From assembly GCA_002791255.1 (NCBI GenBank), contig PFWS01000020.1:4661-18716 (forward strand): a stretch of DNA of 14,056 nt, read 5' to 3'. Below the pieces are notes generated by a model, which searched no databases, was not told the DNA's origin, and saw nothing but the letters and a program-made list of their open reading frames with translations. The DNA is from Candidatus Uhrbacteria bacterium CG_4_9_14_3_um_filter_36_7 (GTDB taxonomy: Bacteria; Patescibacteriota; Patescibacteriia; UBA9934; GWF2-40-263). The position numbers and the translations under genes were made by a program. Shown here piece by piece: positions 1-6,046 of the stretch; the first letter of the stretch is position 1, and each line of letters begins with the position of its first letter.

Positions 1-524
1 TTAATCCGAACAAAAAAGAAATCAAGGAAACACCAAAAATTATTAAAGCGGAGAAAGAGGAAGAAGAAAAAATTGTGATTGCCGGAGGATTTACCGGAAA
101 AGCTGGCGAGCATTTAGTTTGTTCGGAACTGCTTTTTCGTGGCTTTAACGCCAGCATTATGAGCGTAGATGTGGGAATGGATATTGTGGCGGTCAAAGAA
201 AATCAATTGTTTGGAATACAGGTCAAAACTTCAAATCTCAATCGTTTTGATACTTATGTTTTTGATATTCGCAAAGTTTCTTTTGAACGCCACAGCAACG
301 GCAACATTTTCTATATTTTTGTTTTGCACGGCGAGAAGAAAAACAATTTTTTGATTTTGCCATTTCACGAAGTTGAAAAGAAAGTCCACGAAAAAGCAAT
401 TTTGGAAGTCGGACACGGAAAACGCTATCGCGTGAATATTAAATTTAGAGATGAAAAAGTGTATCTCGGAAATATGGATCACAAAATGGAATATTTTTTG
501 GATAACTGGAATCTAATAAAATAA
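1..524 (+). CDS. PD-(D/E)XK nuclease-like domain protein, C-terminal part (partial)
   Basis: The reading frame is open from the window edge (first full codon at base 3), so the start lies outside. A GTG at 75 is in frame, but the upstream codons encode a Lys/Glu-rich linker with no stop, so it is probably internal. After the linker the protein reads like the restriction-endonuclease fold: a Glu in GKAGEHLV (codon at 108), an Asp in GMDIVAV (codon at 180) and a Gln-x-Lys in IQVKTS (Lys codon at 225). This E...D...QxK order matches the catalytic core of PD-(D/E)XK enzymes, including the small intron-associated or DUF4365-like group. The visible part is about 173 residues; a DNA-binding or other domain may sit upstream. 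The fold is well supported, the substrate is unknown, and a role in defence or repair would be a guess. Confidence 0.72.
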   Translation, partial: NPNKKEIKETPKIIKAEKEEEEKIVIAGGFTGKAGEHLVCSELLFRGFNASIMSVDVGMDIVAVKENQLFGIQVKTSNLNRFDTYVFDIRKVSFERHSNGNIFYIFVLHGEKKNNFLILPFHEVEKKVHEKAILEVGHGKRYRVNIKFRDEKVYLGNMDHKMEYFLDNWNLIK

Positions 525-547
525 AAAGGGTCGACTTAAAATAATAA

Positions 548-556
548 TGGTAGAAT
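548..556 (+). promoter_or_regulatory. Extended -10 element for msrB
   Basis: The bases read TG-G-TAGAAT, an extended -10 with one mismatch to TATAAT. Only six bases separate it from the msrB ATG at 563, so transcription would start at or next to the start codon. No Shine-Dalgarno sequence is present. I see no convincing -35. Confidence 0.45.
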
Positions 557-562
557 AAATCC

Positions 563-925
563 ATGAAATTAAACAAACTAACTGCCAAGGAAAAACGGGT
601 AATGATCGACAAGGGCACAGAAGCGCCTTTTGTGGGCGAGTATGTGAACAATACCGCTCATGGCGTGTATGTGTGCCGCCAATGTAATGCGCCACTGTAT
701 AATTCGAAGGATAAATTTGAAAGCACGTGCGGTTGGCCAAGCTTTGATGATGAAATGCCCGGCGCAGTCAAGCACACCTTTGATGCCGACGGGATCCGGA
801 CGGAAATTACCTGTGCTCGGTGCGGTGGGCATTTGGGTCATGTGTTTAAAGGAGAGCATTTGACCGACAAAAATATTCGTCATTGTGTGAATTCGATCTC
901 GTTAAAATTTGTCGAAGAGAAATAA
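563..925 (+). CDS. msrB: Peptide-methionine (R)-S-oxide reductase MsrB
   Basis: This cytosolic repair enzyme reduces the R epimer of methionine sulfoxide in proteins, normally with thioredoxin as electron donor. The 120-residue protein is a complete single-domain MsrB. It has two zinc-binding CxxC pairs (Cys38/Cys41 and Cys84/Cys87, the latter in CARCGGHLGHVF), the family motif CGWPSF with Cys56 as likely resolving cysteine, and the catalytic cysteine Cys108 in RHCVNSISL. No MsrA is fused or adjacent, although MsrA and MsrB are often linked. The ATG at 563 gives the usual N-terminus (LTAKEKRVMIDKGTE). The gene stands alone, about 90 bases before the next one. The thioredoxin-like proteins from 5056 onward are possible electron donors, but that is inference. 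Confidence 0.96.
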   Translation: MKLNKLTAKEKRVMIDKGTEAPFVGEYVNNTAHGVYVCRQCNAPLYNSKDKFESTCGWPSFDDEMPGAVKHTFDADGIRTEITCARCGGHLGHVFKGEHLTDKNIRHCVNSISLKFVEEK

Positions 926-1024
926 AATAACATTTCTAAAAAATGGTCGTAATTGACAGTTGCTTTTGGGGGTTGAAAAATCTGATGAGAAAATAGACCG
1001 GAGTAATAACTATTGGGGGAGGAA

Positions 1025-1468
1025 ATGTTACAATATATATGTACTATGTGGTTACTCTATGTCTTTGTATCAGCCATTGCGGCGGCTCTGGTGGCGATAT
1101 TGGCCAAAATGGGTTTGAAAAATATTGATTCCACTTTAGCGACAACCGTCCGTTCCGTTATAATGGCCGGATTTTTAGTTTTAACCGCGCTTAGTTTGAA
1201 AAAATTTCAAGGTTTTAGCTTTTCATCTTTCAGTCAAAAAGAATGGCTGTTGATCATTTTAGCGGGTATCGCGGGAGCTATTTCATGGCTCTTTTATTTT
1301 TATGCGCTTAAAGATGGGGCAGCCAGCAAAGTAGCGGCCATAGACAGGTTGAGTTTGGTATTTGTTATTTTTCTGGCGGCGATTTTTCTGGGAGAAAAAC
1401 TTACTTGGCAGACTTCCGTAGGCGCGATCATAATGGTTTTTGGCGCTATTTTAATAACGTTAAAATAA
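1025..1468 (+). CDS. Single-domain EamA-family (DMT) transporter
   Basis: This is a small hydrophobic protein of about 147 residues with one EamA domain and about five predicted membrane helices. It is half the size of classic ten-helix EamA permeases, so it probably works as a dimer, as small drug/metabolite transporters do. Family features visible are STLATTVRSVIM after the first helix, ALKDGAASKVAAIDRLS near the third, and the late FLGEKLTW. The start is uncertain. ATG 1025 is only two bases after GGAGG at 1018-1022. TTG 1013, with GGAG at 1000-1003 placed nine bases upstream, would add four residues. ATG 1046 gives the N-terminus closest to what I expect of the family (MWLLYVFVSA). It is the first gene of a tight run through 2899. 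The substrate is unknown. Confidence 0.85.
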   Translation: MLQYICTMWLLYVFVSAIAAALVAILAKMGLKNIDSTLATTVRSVIMAGFLVLTALSLKKFQGFSFSSFSQKEWLLIILAGIAGAISWLFYFYALKDGAASKVAAIDRLSLVFVIFLAAIFLGEKLTWQTSVGAIIMVFGAILITLK

Positions 1469-1470
1469 TC

Positions 1471-1938
1471 ATGAAAAAAACATTCAAACTTCTTATCTCT
1501 CTTCTTATCCCGCAGCTGGCCGGAGGAATCGGGAGTTTTTTTACGGTTGGTTCAGTGAAAGATTGGTATCCGGTTCTGGTAAAACACTCATTGAATCCGC
1601 CAGCGTGGATATTCGGTCCGGTTTGGACAACACTATTTATTTTGATGGGCTACGCGCTCTATCTTGTCTGGAAGGATAATAGCGGAAAAAGCAAACGCCT
1701 GGCCTACTCCGCTTTTGGGATTCAAATGGTTTTAAACACATTTTGGTCAATTATTTTTTTTGGTCTGCACAGCCCAGGCGGTGCTTTTATTGAAATCATA
1801 TTCCTCTTGCTCGCCATTCTTGCCACTATCATCGCGTTTTATAAAATCTCCAAACCGGCTGCCTGGCTCTTGGTGCCCTACATCACATGGGTTAGCTTTG
1901 CCATGTATTTAAATTATTCAATTTATGTTCTCAATTAA
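1471..1938 (+). CDS. tspO: TspO/MBR family tryptophan-rich sensory protein
   Basis: TspO proteins are five-helix membrane proteins that bind porphyrins and related ligands; bacterial members are linked to tetrapyrrole handling and stress signalling. The 155-residue product has family landmarks: VKHSLNPPAWIFGPVWT (residues 37-53), the central NTFWSIIFFGLHSP (89-102), and the C-terminal TWVSFAMYLNYSIYVLN. These are the conserved Trp/Pro/Asn positions, and the length is typical. ATG 1471 lies two bases after the stop of the EamA gene, and the gene overlaps the next one by 14 bases, so translation is likely coupled. No Shine-Dalgarno sequence precedes it. Which ligand it binds here is not known; a minimal genome with no visible haem pathway makes porphyrin scavenging or sensing more plausible than synthesis control. 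Confidence 0.93.
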   Translation: MKKTFKLLISLLIPQLAGGIGSFFTVGSVKDWYPVLVKHSLNPPAWIFGPVWTTLFILMGYALYLVWKDNSGKSKRLAYSAFGIQMVLNTFWSIIFFGLHSPGGAFIEIIFLLLAILATIIAFYKISKPAAWLLVPYITWVSFAMYLNYSIYVLN

Positions 1939-2383
1939 CCTGCTCGATACAATCGGACTGTTTTTATTTATCGCCGGTTTTGTGATCGGTCTTGGCGCAG
2001 TAACGGTCATTGATATCCACGGCTTTCTTGGACGAAAATCATCGTATTGGACCGAAGCTACGACGCGGACGCATAAAGTTACCAAGCCCATGATTTGGGC
2101 TGGAATTTTTCTTACCATTATTGGCGGTCTGATTTTTTACCGCATGGAGAGTCTTGCCGGGATTCCCCTCATTCATGCCGTCATTGTCATCGCGCTCATT
2201 CTCAATGGTTATTTTCTCTCGTTCAAAGTTAGTCCATTTTTACTGAAACGAGAAAAGGAAGGTAAATCCGGAGAATTACTTCCACAGTCTTGGCAGAACA
2301 AAATCATGGTGAGCTTGATAGTCTCCGATGTCGGTTGGTGGGGCGGTCTGGCTTTGCTCGTCGTCTATTTGCTTAATCGTTAA
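1925..2383 (+). CDS. Four-helix membrane protein with conserved-looking histidines, unknown function
   Basis: I do not recognise a named family. The 152-residue protein has four likely membrane helices (about residues 9-29, 55-72, 80-101 and 126-149). His32 (VIDIHGFLGRKSSYWTE) follows the first helix, His50 (TRTHKVTKPMIW) precedes the second, and His84 lies in the third. Histidines placed at membrane helices recall small cytochrome-b561/CopD-type haem proteins, but nothing in the sequence proves haem binding. It starts inside tspO (14-base overlap) and ends three bases before the next gene, so it is almost certainly co-expressed with tspO. A tetrapyrrole or copper link would fit that neighbour. 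The coding call is solid; any function is inference. Confidence 0.8.
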   Translation: MFSINLLDTIGLFLFIAGFVIGLGAVTVIDIHGFLGRKSSYWTEATTRTHKVTKPMIWAGIFLTIIGGLIFYRMESLAGIPLIHAVIVIALILNGYFLSFKVSPFLLKREKEGKSGELLPQSWQNKIMVSLIVSDVGWWGGLALLVVYLLNR

Positions 2384-2386
2384 TGT

Positions 2387-2899
2387 ATGAAAAAGAAAAT
2401 CGTAAAAGTCAGCGACAAATTTCAAAATGGGTATAAGTACGAGCTTACCGAACCGGTGGGACGGAATTTTCATCCGGATTTTAAACCCGAGCTTACGCCA
2501 AAACAGATGCTCGCTCTCGGCGTCTTTGGCGGCAAGTACATGACCGATTGCAAAAAGGAATTTCCAAAAGATTGGTTTACGCGCGCCAAGCTTTCACCCG
2601 AATATCACGATGATACGCTGAACTACTTTCACAAACATGCCAGCCAGTCGCTCAAAATCTGGATTAAGAAAGGTTGGATCAATGAAAAACATGATCCTCG
2701 TGGCTGGTTTCAGTGGTATTGCCGTTACTACATGGGCAGACGGCTTGCTGGCGAGGACGAACGGCAGATCAAGCGCTGGAAAGCTATTGGCAGGCACATA
2801 TCACAGATAAAAAAGAATTGCCGGTCGAAAGATTTAACTTGCCGGCCTACGCAAAGACAAGCAGTGCTCCACTGGGCATACGATAGTCGGAAAATATGA
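2387..2899 (+). CDS. Conserved hypothetical protein, soluble, aromatic- and Arg/Lys-rich
   Basis: The 170-residue soluble protein looks like a widely conserved uncharacterised family, to the best of my memory: LTPKQMLALGVFGGKYMTDC (36-55), FPKDWF (59-64), DPRGWFQWYCRYYMGRR (103-119), DERQIKRWKAIGRHISQIKKNC (124-145) and a C-terminal block ending HWAYDSRKI. Such runs of Trp, Tyr and Gly next to Arg/Lys suggest a nucleic-acid or cofactor-binding fold, but I cannot name an activity. Four cysteines (55, 112, 145, 152) could form a metal site or be unrelated. It starts three bases after the preceding membrane gene and closes the EamA-TspO cluster. It ends in TGA, which shows TGA acts as a stop in this genome. 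Confidence 0.85.
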   Translation: MKKKIVKVSDKFQNGYKYELTEPVGRNFHPDFKPELTPKQMLALGVFGGKYMTDCKKEFPKDWFTRAKLSPEYHDDTLNYFHKHASQSLKIWIKKGWINEKHDPRGWFQWYCRYYMGRRLAGEDERQIKRWKAIGRHISQIKKNCRSKDLTCRPTQRQAVLHWAYDSRKI

Positions 2900-3050
2900 C
2901 TTATCATTTCGACGGATCTAAATGTTTTTGTGTTTGGACAGGAGTTTTTTCTGATCGGCCATAACCATCGGATATTTTTATTCTTTTATCCAATCAAACG
3001 CTCGAAAGTCAGCGAGAAGGGCGAGTTAACAAAAAACATTAGTATTAAGG

Positions 3051-3059
3051 TGTTATAAT
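3051..3059 (+). promoter_or_regulatory. Consensus extended -10 promoter (TGTTATAAT)
   Basis: TG-T-TATAAT is a perfect extended -10. The downstream ATG at 3069 is nine bases away, so the mRNA would have a leader of only about two or three bases. No good -35 lies at the usual distance, as is common for extended -10 promoters. The promoter has stayed intact although the gene it drives is broken. Confidence 0.6.
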
Positions 3060-3068
3060 CGATCTAGT

Positions 3069-3417
3069 ATGTCTCAAGGAAAAATTAATACACTTATTAT
3101 AGGAACGTCAGGTACAGGTAAAACATATCTTGTTAATCAGTTAAAGATTGGAGGTGTAAAAAGTGTTTTTGATGCTGATTATATTCCTGGTGTTGGAGAA
3201 TGGAGAAATCATAAAACTAACAAAACTGTACTTTGTTCCATTTTTTGAAAAAAATATTTTCTTGATATTTCAGATGAACAACTTCGAAAACGATTTTTGG
3301 AAAAAAACTGACTCCACAGGTTTAGATGCATGGCAAGCAGATGTATTAATTAAAAATCACCATAAGAATAAACAACAAGCTATTGATGCAGGGTTTAAAA
3401 TTATTTATACAGAATAG
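3069..3417 (+). pseudogene. Frameshifted P-loop kinase-like gene (AAA/adenylate-kinase-like)
   Basis: From ATG 3069 the frame reads MSQGKINTLIIGTSGTGKTY, a start with a clear Walker A (GTSGTGKT), followed by DADYIPGVGEWRN, as in small P-loop kinases. It stops at TGA 3246-3248. Family-like sequence continues in alternating frames: FVPFFEKN in the +1 frame (to about 3254), then FLDISDEQLRKRFLEK back in the first frame (3258-3305), then DSTGLDAWQADVLIKNHH and IDAGFKIIYTE in the +1 frame to the TAA at 3415-3417. Two of the switches fall in A7 runs (3248-3254 and 3301-3307). The total of about 116 codons is also short for such a kinase (typically about 170-180), so an internal segment may be missing. 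It is either a decaying gene or partly an assembly artefact. Confidence 0.65.
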
Positions 3418-3486
3418 TTGATAGTCAATATATTGAAATTAAAATTTGATAAATTATGTGTAATGGATTTATGTTTGAAATTAAGG

Positions 3487-3492
3487 TACATT
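3487..3492 (+). promoter_or_regulatory. Possible -10 element (TACATT) before the composite kinase-peptidase gene
   Basis: TACATT ends seven bases before ATG 3500, the same geometry as other genes in the window. This predicts transcription beginning at the start codon. There is no Shine-Dalgarno sequence and no clear -35, so the call is weak. Confidence 0.35.
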
Positions 3493-3499
3493 TTGCATC

Positions 3500-4948
3500 A
3501 TGAAAAACATCATTATTCGGGGCCCCCTCGGTGTTGGGAAAAGCACGATCGCAAAAGCAGTAGCCGAAAAAATCGGTGGTATTTATATTTCAGTTGATGA
3601 AATTCTTGATCAAAACGGTCTAGATAAGGTGGTTGAAGGTGCAGGCATTCCACTTAGTAATTTTCTCAAGGCAAACGAGATTATTTGGAAAGAAGCCAAA
3701 CACGCTCATAATGATGGAAAATCGGTTGTTGTCGATGGAAATTTTTATCATAGGGAGCAGATCGACCAGCTTGTTCATTTCCTAGGGAAGGATGTAATAG
3801 TATTTACCCTTAAAGCCTCTGTTGAGGTCTGTATTGCTCGAGACGCAGCAAGATCGAAGCCTTATGGTGAAGATGCTACGCGGGCGGTACACATGTTCGT
3901 TTCCGCGTTTGACTACGGAACCATTATCGACACTGAGGCACAAACACCGCAAGAAACATTGTGGTTGATAATGACTAATGTCATAAAACAGAATGTCATT
4001 CTTACCTCGAGTTTTAATAATGTTGCCCAAGAGCTTCGAGAAAAAGCTCTACTACCAAAAACAGCATCAGTTTCTTTCATTCCAACAGCTGGTGATCCGT
4101 ATTTGGAGCGACCATGGATTGACGCGGATAGAAAAGCTCTCATTGAGTTGGGATACAGCGTCACAGATGTCGATCTAAAGGGTGTGACAGCGCACTCACT
4201 CGAAAAAGAACTATCCCGCCACGATATTATTTTTGTTGCTGGTGGCAATACAACTTATCTTGTCGAACAAGCCCATCTCACGGGTTTTCCATCCGTAGTC
4301 AGAAAACTTCTTAAGGAAGGAAAGATGTATATTGGTTCAAGTGCGGGGTCGATCTTCGCTGGTCCGACGGTCGAGCCGTTTGTGACCGAAGATCTCGCAG
4401 AGTTGTCAAAAGATTTCGTTTTGACGGATCAATCATGTCTCAATCTTGTCGACTATATAGTGTTGCCTCATGACCAAGTTGAACAGTTTTCTGTAGTACA
4501 TGATAAAATTCTTAATCAGTACGGTGAAAAATTTACATTCCTGAGATTAATCGATAAGGAGTATCGGACCGAAAATATTACAATTATGGATAATAAGATT
4601 GCTCAAAGCTCGGGTTTGTCAAAATACCCAATGCTGCTACTAGTAATATCAATAGTACTATCAATCATAGCTATTGTTTTGAGTGTTTTTTCTTTTGTAA
4701 AATCAGCCAGTCAATTGATTGATCAATCATCCTTTGAATCCGTCGTTTATGAAAATGACAACGTAAAATGTAGTGACACAGTTCCGTGTAATGGAGATTT
4801 TGTCTGTGATAACAGTAAATGTGTTGCTCCTCCTGCAGAATGTACAAAAGATGATGACTGTGGCGTTGAGAAATACTGCTATAAAGGTTCCTGTTTTATT
4901 CGTCTTGCAGAAACAAAAGAACTTCGAAGCACTCGTTATTCGTCTTGA
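3500..4948 (+). CDS. Composite protein: P-loop kinase + S51-type peptidase + membrane helix + Cys-rich domain
   Basis: Domains in order. (1) Residues 1 to about 162: a P-loop kinase of the AAA_33/shikimate-kinase-like kind, with Walker A GPLGVGKST (8-16), VVVDGNF (77-82) and ARSKPYGEDATRAV (117-130). (2) About 164-368: an S51/dipeptidase E-like domain of the class I glutamine amidotransferase fold, with VAGGNTTYL (246-254), the nucleophile elbow GSSAGS (Ser281 as likely nucleophile) and His324 in LPHDQVEQF as candidate triad histidine. (3) About 376-401: one membrane helix. (4) 424-465: eight cysteines as two C-x5-C-x5-C-x4-C units. There is no signal peptide, so a topology with both enzymes inside and the Cys domain outside fits. 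The modules join without linkers, and each resembles a separate gene elsewhere. A shifted frame extends the tail to 5039. ATG 4586 or 4631 could start an independent membrane/Cys protein. Confidence 0.82.
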   Translation: MKNIIIRGPLGVGKSTIAKAVAEKIGGIYISVDEILDQNGLDKVVEGAGIPLSNFLKANEIIWKEAKHAHNDGKSVVVDGNFYHREQIDQLVHFLGKDVIVFTLKASVEVCIARDAARSKPYGEDATRAVHMFVSAFDYGTIIDTEAQTPQETLWLIMTNVIKQNVILTSSFNNVAQELREKALLPKTASVSFIPTAGDPYLERPWIDADRKALIELGYSVTDVDLKGVTAHSLEKELSRHDIIFVAGGNTTYLVEQAHLTGFPSVVRKLLKEGKMYIGSSAGSIFAGPTVEPFVTEDLAELSKDFVLTDQSCLNLVDYIVLPHDQVEQFSVVHDKILNQYGEKFTFLRLIDKEYRTENITIMDNKIAQSSGLSKYPMLLLVISIVLSIIAIVLSVFSFVKSASQLIDQSSFESVVYENDNVKCSDTVPCNGDFVCDNSKCVAPPAECTKDDDCGVEKYCYKGSCFIRLAETKELRSTRYSS

Positions 4949-5039
4949 AGACTGTGATGGTAATGATATGAAATCTAGTGAAGTTTTTGGTGATTTGGTA
5001 AACGACGTAAAATTGATGCCTATCAATGAACGTTATTAA
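4909..5039 (+). other. Shifted-frame continuation of the Cys-rich tail
   Basis: The composite gene stops at TGA 4946-4948 after ELRSTRYSS. In the +1 frame the same region reads FEALVIRLEDCDGNDMKSS and then a Val/Asp-containing tail ending INERY, stopping at TAA 5037-5039, just before the thioredoxin/DUF2703 gene. Skipping one base near 4922 would fuse it smoothly to the Cys-rich domain. A perfect 12-base repeat (TTATTCGTCTTG at 4896-4907 and 4936-4947) encodes Ile-Arg-Leu in the respective frames on both sides of the shift. This supports the +1 frame as real coding sequence, now separated by a one-base change. Confidence 0.45.
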
Positions 5040-5055
5040 TAAATTATTCAGATCT

Positions 5056-5721
5056 ATGAAAATTCAAGTTTTGGGTTCTGGTTGCCCCACTTGCAAGACG
5101 CTTTATAAAAATGTGCAGGATGTTGTTGCTAAGATCGGTATGGACACTGAGGTGGAATATTCCACTGATATTGGAGAAATTGTGAAGCTCGGAGCCATGA
5201 GTAGCCCTGTTTTTGCGATTGACGGTAAGATCGTAGCCGCTGGTAAAGTGCCAAACAACGATGAGATTGAAAGTGCTCTTTTGAAAGCCAATAAAATTCC
5301 CGATCTTCGTATTGTTTGGCGTCGTTTGGTAATCGAAAACGGTGAAACATGTCCTCGATGTCATGTGACCGAAACATCTGTTGAACGTGCAGTCAAAAAA
5401 CTTTCCGAAATTCTTGTTTCAGTCGAGAAAATTATTGAATTGAAAAAAATTGAAATCATCAAGTCGGATTTTGAAAAGAATCCTCTGAAATCAAATGAAA
5501 TTACCATTAACGAAAAAACTCTTGAAGACTGGTTAGGGGCAACTGCGGGAAAGAGCCAATGCTGTGAGGTTTGCGCAGACAACGAATGTAGAACATTAGA
5601 ATTTGAAGGAATAATATATGAAGAAATTCCTGAAGACCTTATTGTGCGTGCCGGATTAATTGCAGTAGAATACAAACCATCAAATGATTATTGCAATTGT
5701 TCCTGCGGAGGGAATTGTTAA
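5056..5721 (+). CDS. Thioredoxin-like (MTH895-type) + DUF2703 fusion protein
   Basis: Residues 1 to about 77 form a small redox domain of the thioredoxin_3/MTH895 type: MKIQVLGSGCPTCK with the CxxC pair Cys10/Cys13, and SSPVFAIDGKIV with the usual Pro. Residues from about 84 to 203 match DUF2703 as I know it: IVWRRLVIENGETCPRC (Cys99/Cys102), the Leu/Glu-rich middle, LEDWLGATAGKSQCCEVC (Cys169, 170, 173) and Cys178. The protein ends in CNCSCGGNC, giving four more cysteines. That is 12 cysteines in 221 residues. ATG 5056 is preferred over ATG 5026 because the domain begins exactly there. It leads a four-gene module with two more thioredoxin-fold proteins and a permease. MTH895-like proteins often sit beside UPF0718/ArsP permeases. 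The DUF2703 function is unknown; thiol or metalloid handling is inference. Confidence 0.88.
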   Translation: MKIQVLGSGCPTCKTLYKNVQDVVAKIGMDTEVEYSTDIGEIVKLGAMSSPVFAIDGKIVAAGKVPNNDEIESALLKANKIPDLRIVWRRLVIENGETCPRCHVTETSVERAVKKLSEILVSVEKIIELKKIEIIKSDFEKNPLKSNEITINEKTLEDWLGATAGKSQCCEVCADNECRTLEFEGIIYEEIPEDLIVRAGLIAVEYKPSNDYCNCSCGGNC

Positions 5722-5753
5722 TTTTTATAAACCAATTTTTTAATCCTACTTTT

Positions 5754-6044
5754 ATGAAAGTGCTCAAATTTGGAGCTCTGTGGTGTCCACTTTGTCCGAT
5801 AATGAAACCGCGTTGGGCGGAAATTGAAGAAGCTAGACCATGGCTTAAAAATGAGATGTACGATTTTGATCAAAATGCTGATGTTGCTAAAAAGTGGGGT
5901 GTAGATAAAGACGCGCAAGACAAGACCAAAGGCCTTCCAACTTTTATTTTTTTGGATAAAGAATGTAAAGAATTTATGCGTCTGCATGGTGAGCGATCGA
6001 TCGATGAGCTTTCGAAAATAGTTGATGAGAATAAAGATAGATAG
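5754..6044 (+). CDS. Small cytosolic thioredoxin-family protein (CPLC)
   Basis: The 96-residue protein has the thioredoxin fold pattern: a first strand VLKFGALWC, the active site Cys11-Pro-Leu-Cys14 followed by KPRW, a central DFDQNADVAKKWGV strand/helix, and a cis-proline site in GLPTFIFLD (Pro62). There is no signal peptide, so it is cytosolic. The CPLC active site differs from the CGPC of general thioredoxins and suggests a dedicated partner. It lies 32 bases after the DUF2703 fusion gene and two bases before the exported thioredoxin/CcdA-like gene. It therefore probably feeds electrons to that membrane protein or the DUF2703 fusion. ATG 5754 is chosen because the fold starts there; the in-frame sequence upstream overlaps the previous gene. 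No Shine-Dalgarno sequence is seen. Confidence 0.9.
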   Translation: MKVLKFGALWCPLCPIMKPRWAEIEEARPWLKNEMYDFDQNADVAKKWGVDKDAQDKTKGLPTFIFLDKECKEFMRLHGERSIDELSKIVDENKDR

Positions 6045-6046
6045 CT

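Noticed and set aside
75..77. GTG as the start of the nuclease-like gene
   Set aside because: The frame is open upstream to the window edge and encodes a plausible charged linker, so this codon is more likely an internal Val.
953..958. TTGACA as -35 for the EamA-TspO cluster
   Set aside because: The hexamer is perfect, but no credible -10 lies 15-19 bases downstream.
2896..2964. 22-codon frame starting in an ATGA overlap with the conserved hypothetical gene
   Set aside because: The overlap is suggestive of coupling, but the product is very short, has no recognisable motif and is followed by non-coding-looking sequence.
3163..3417. 84-residue open frame taken as a gene
   Set aside because: Its first third is a different-frame reading of the Walker A gene that begins at 3069; only its C-terminal half is family-like. 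It is treated as part of the pseudogene.
3913..4248. 111-codon minus-strand frame
   Set aside because: It lies wholly inside the S51 domain coding region and has no protein-like pattern; it is an antisense shadow.
2897..4948. Alternative genetic code (TGA as Gly, as in some CPR lineages)
   Set aside because: The conserved hypothetical gene ends naturally in TGA, and recoding TGA in the broken genes does not restore family-like reading frames; homopolymer frame changes explain them better.
5361..5675. 104-codon minus-strand frame
   Set aside because: It is antisense to the clear DUF2703 domain, with low-complexity Ser/Phe composition.
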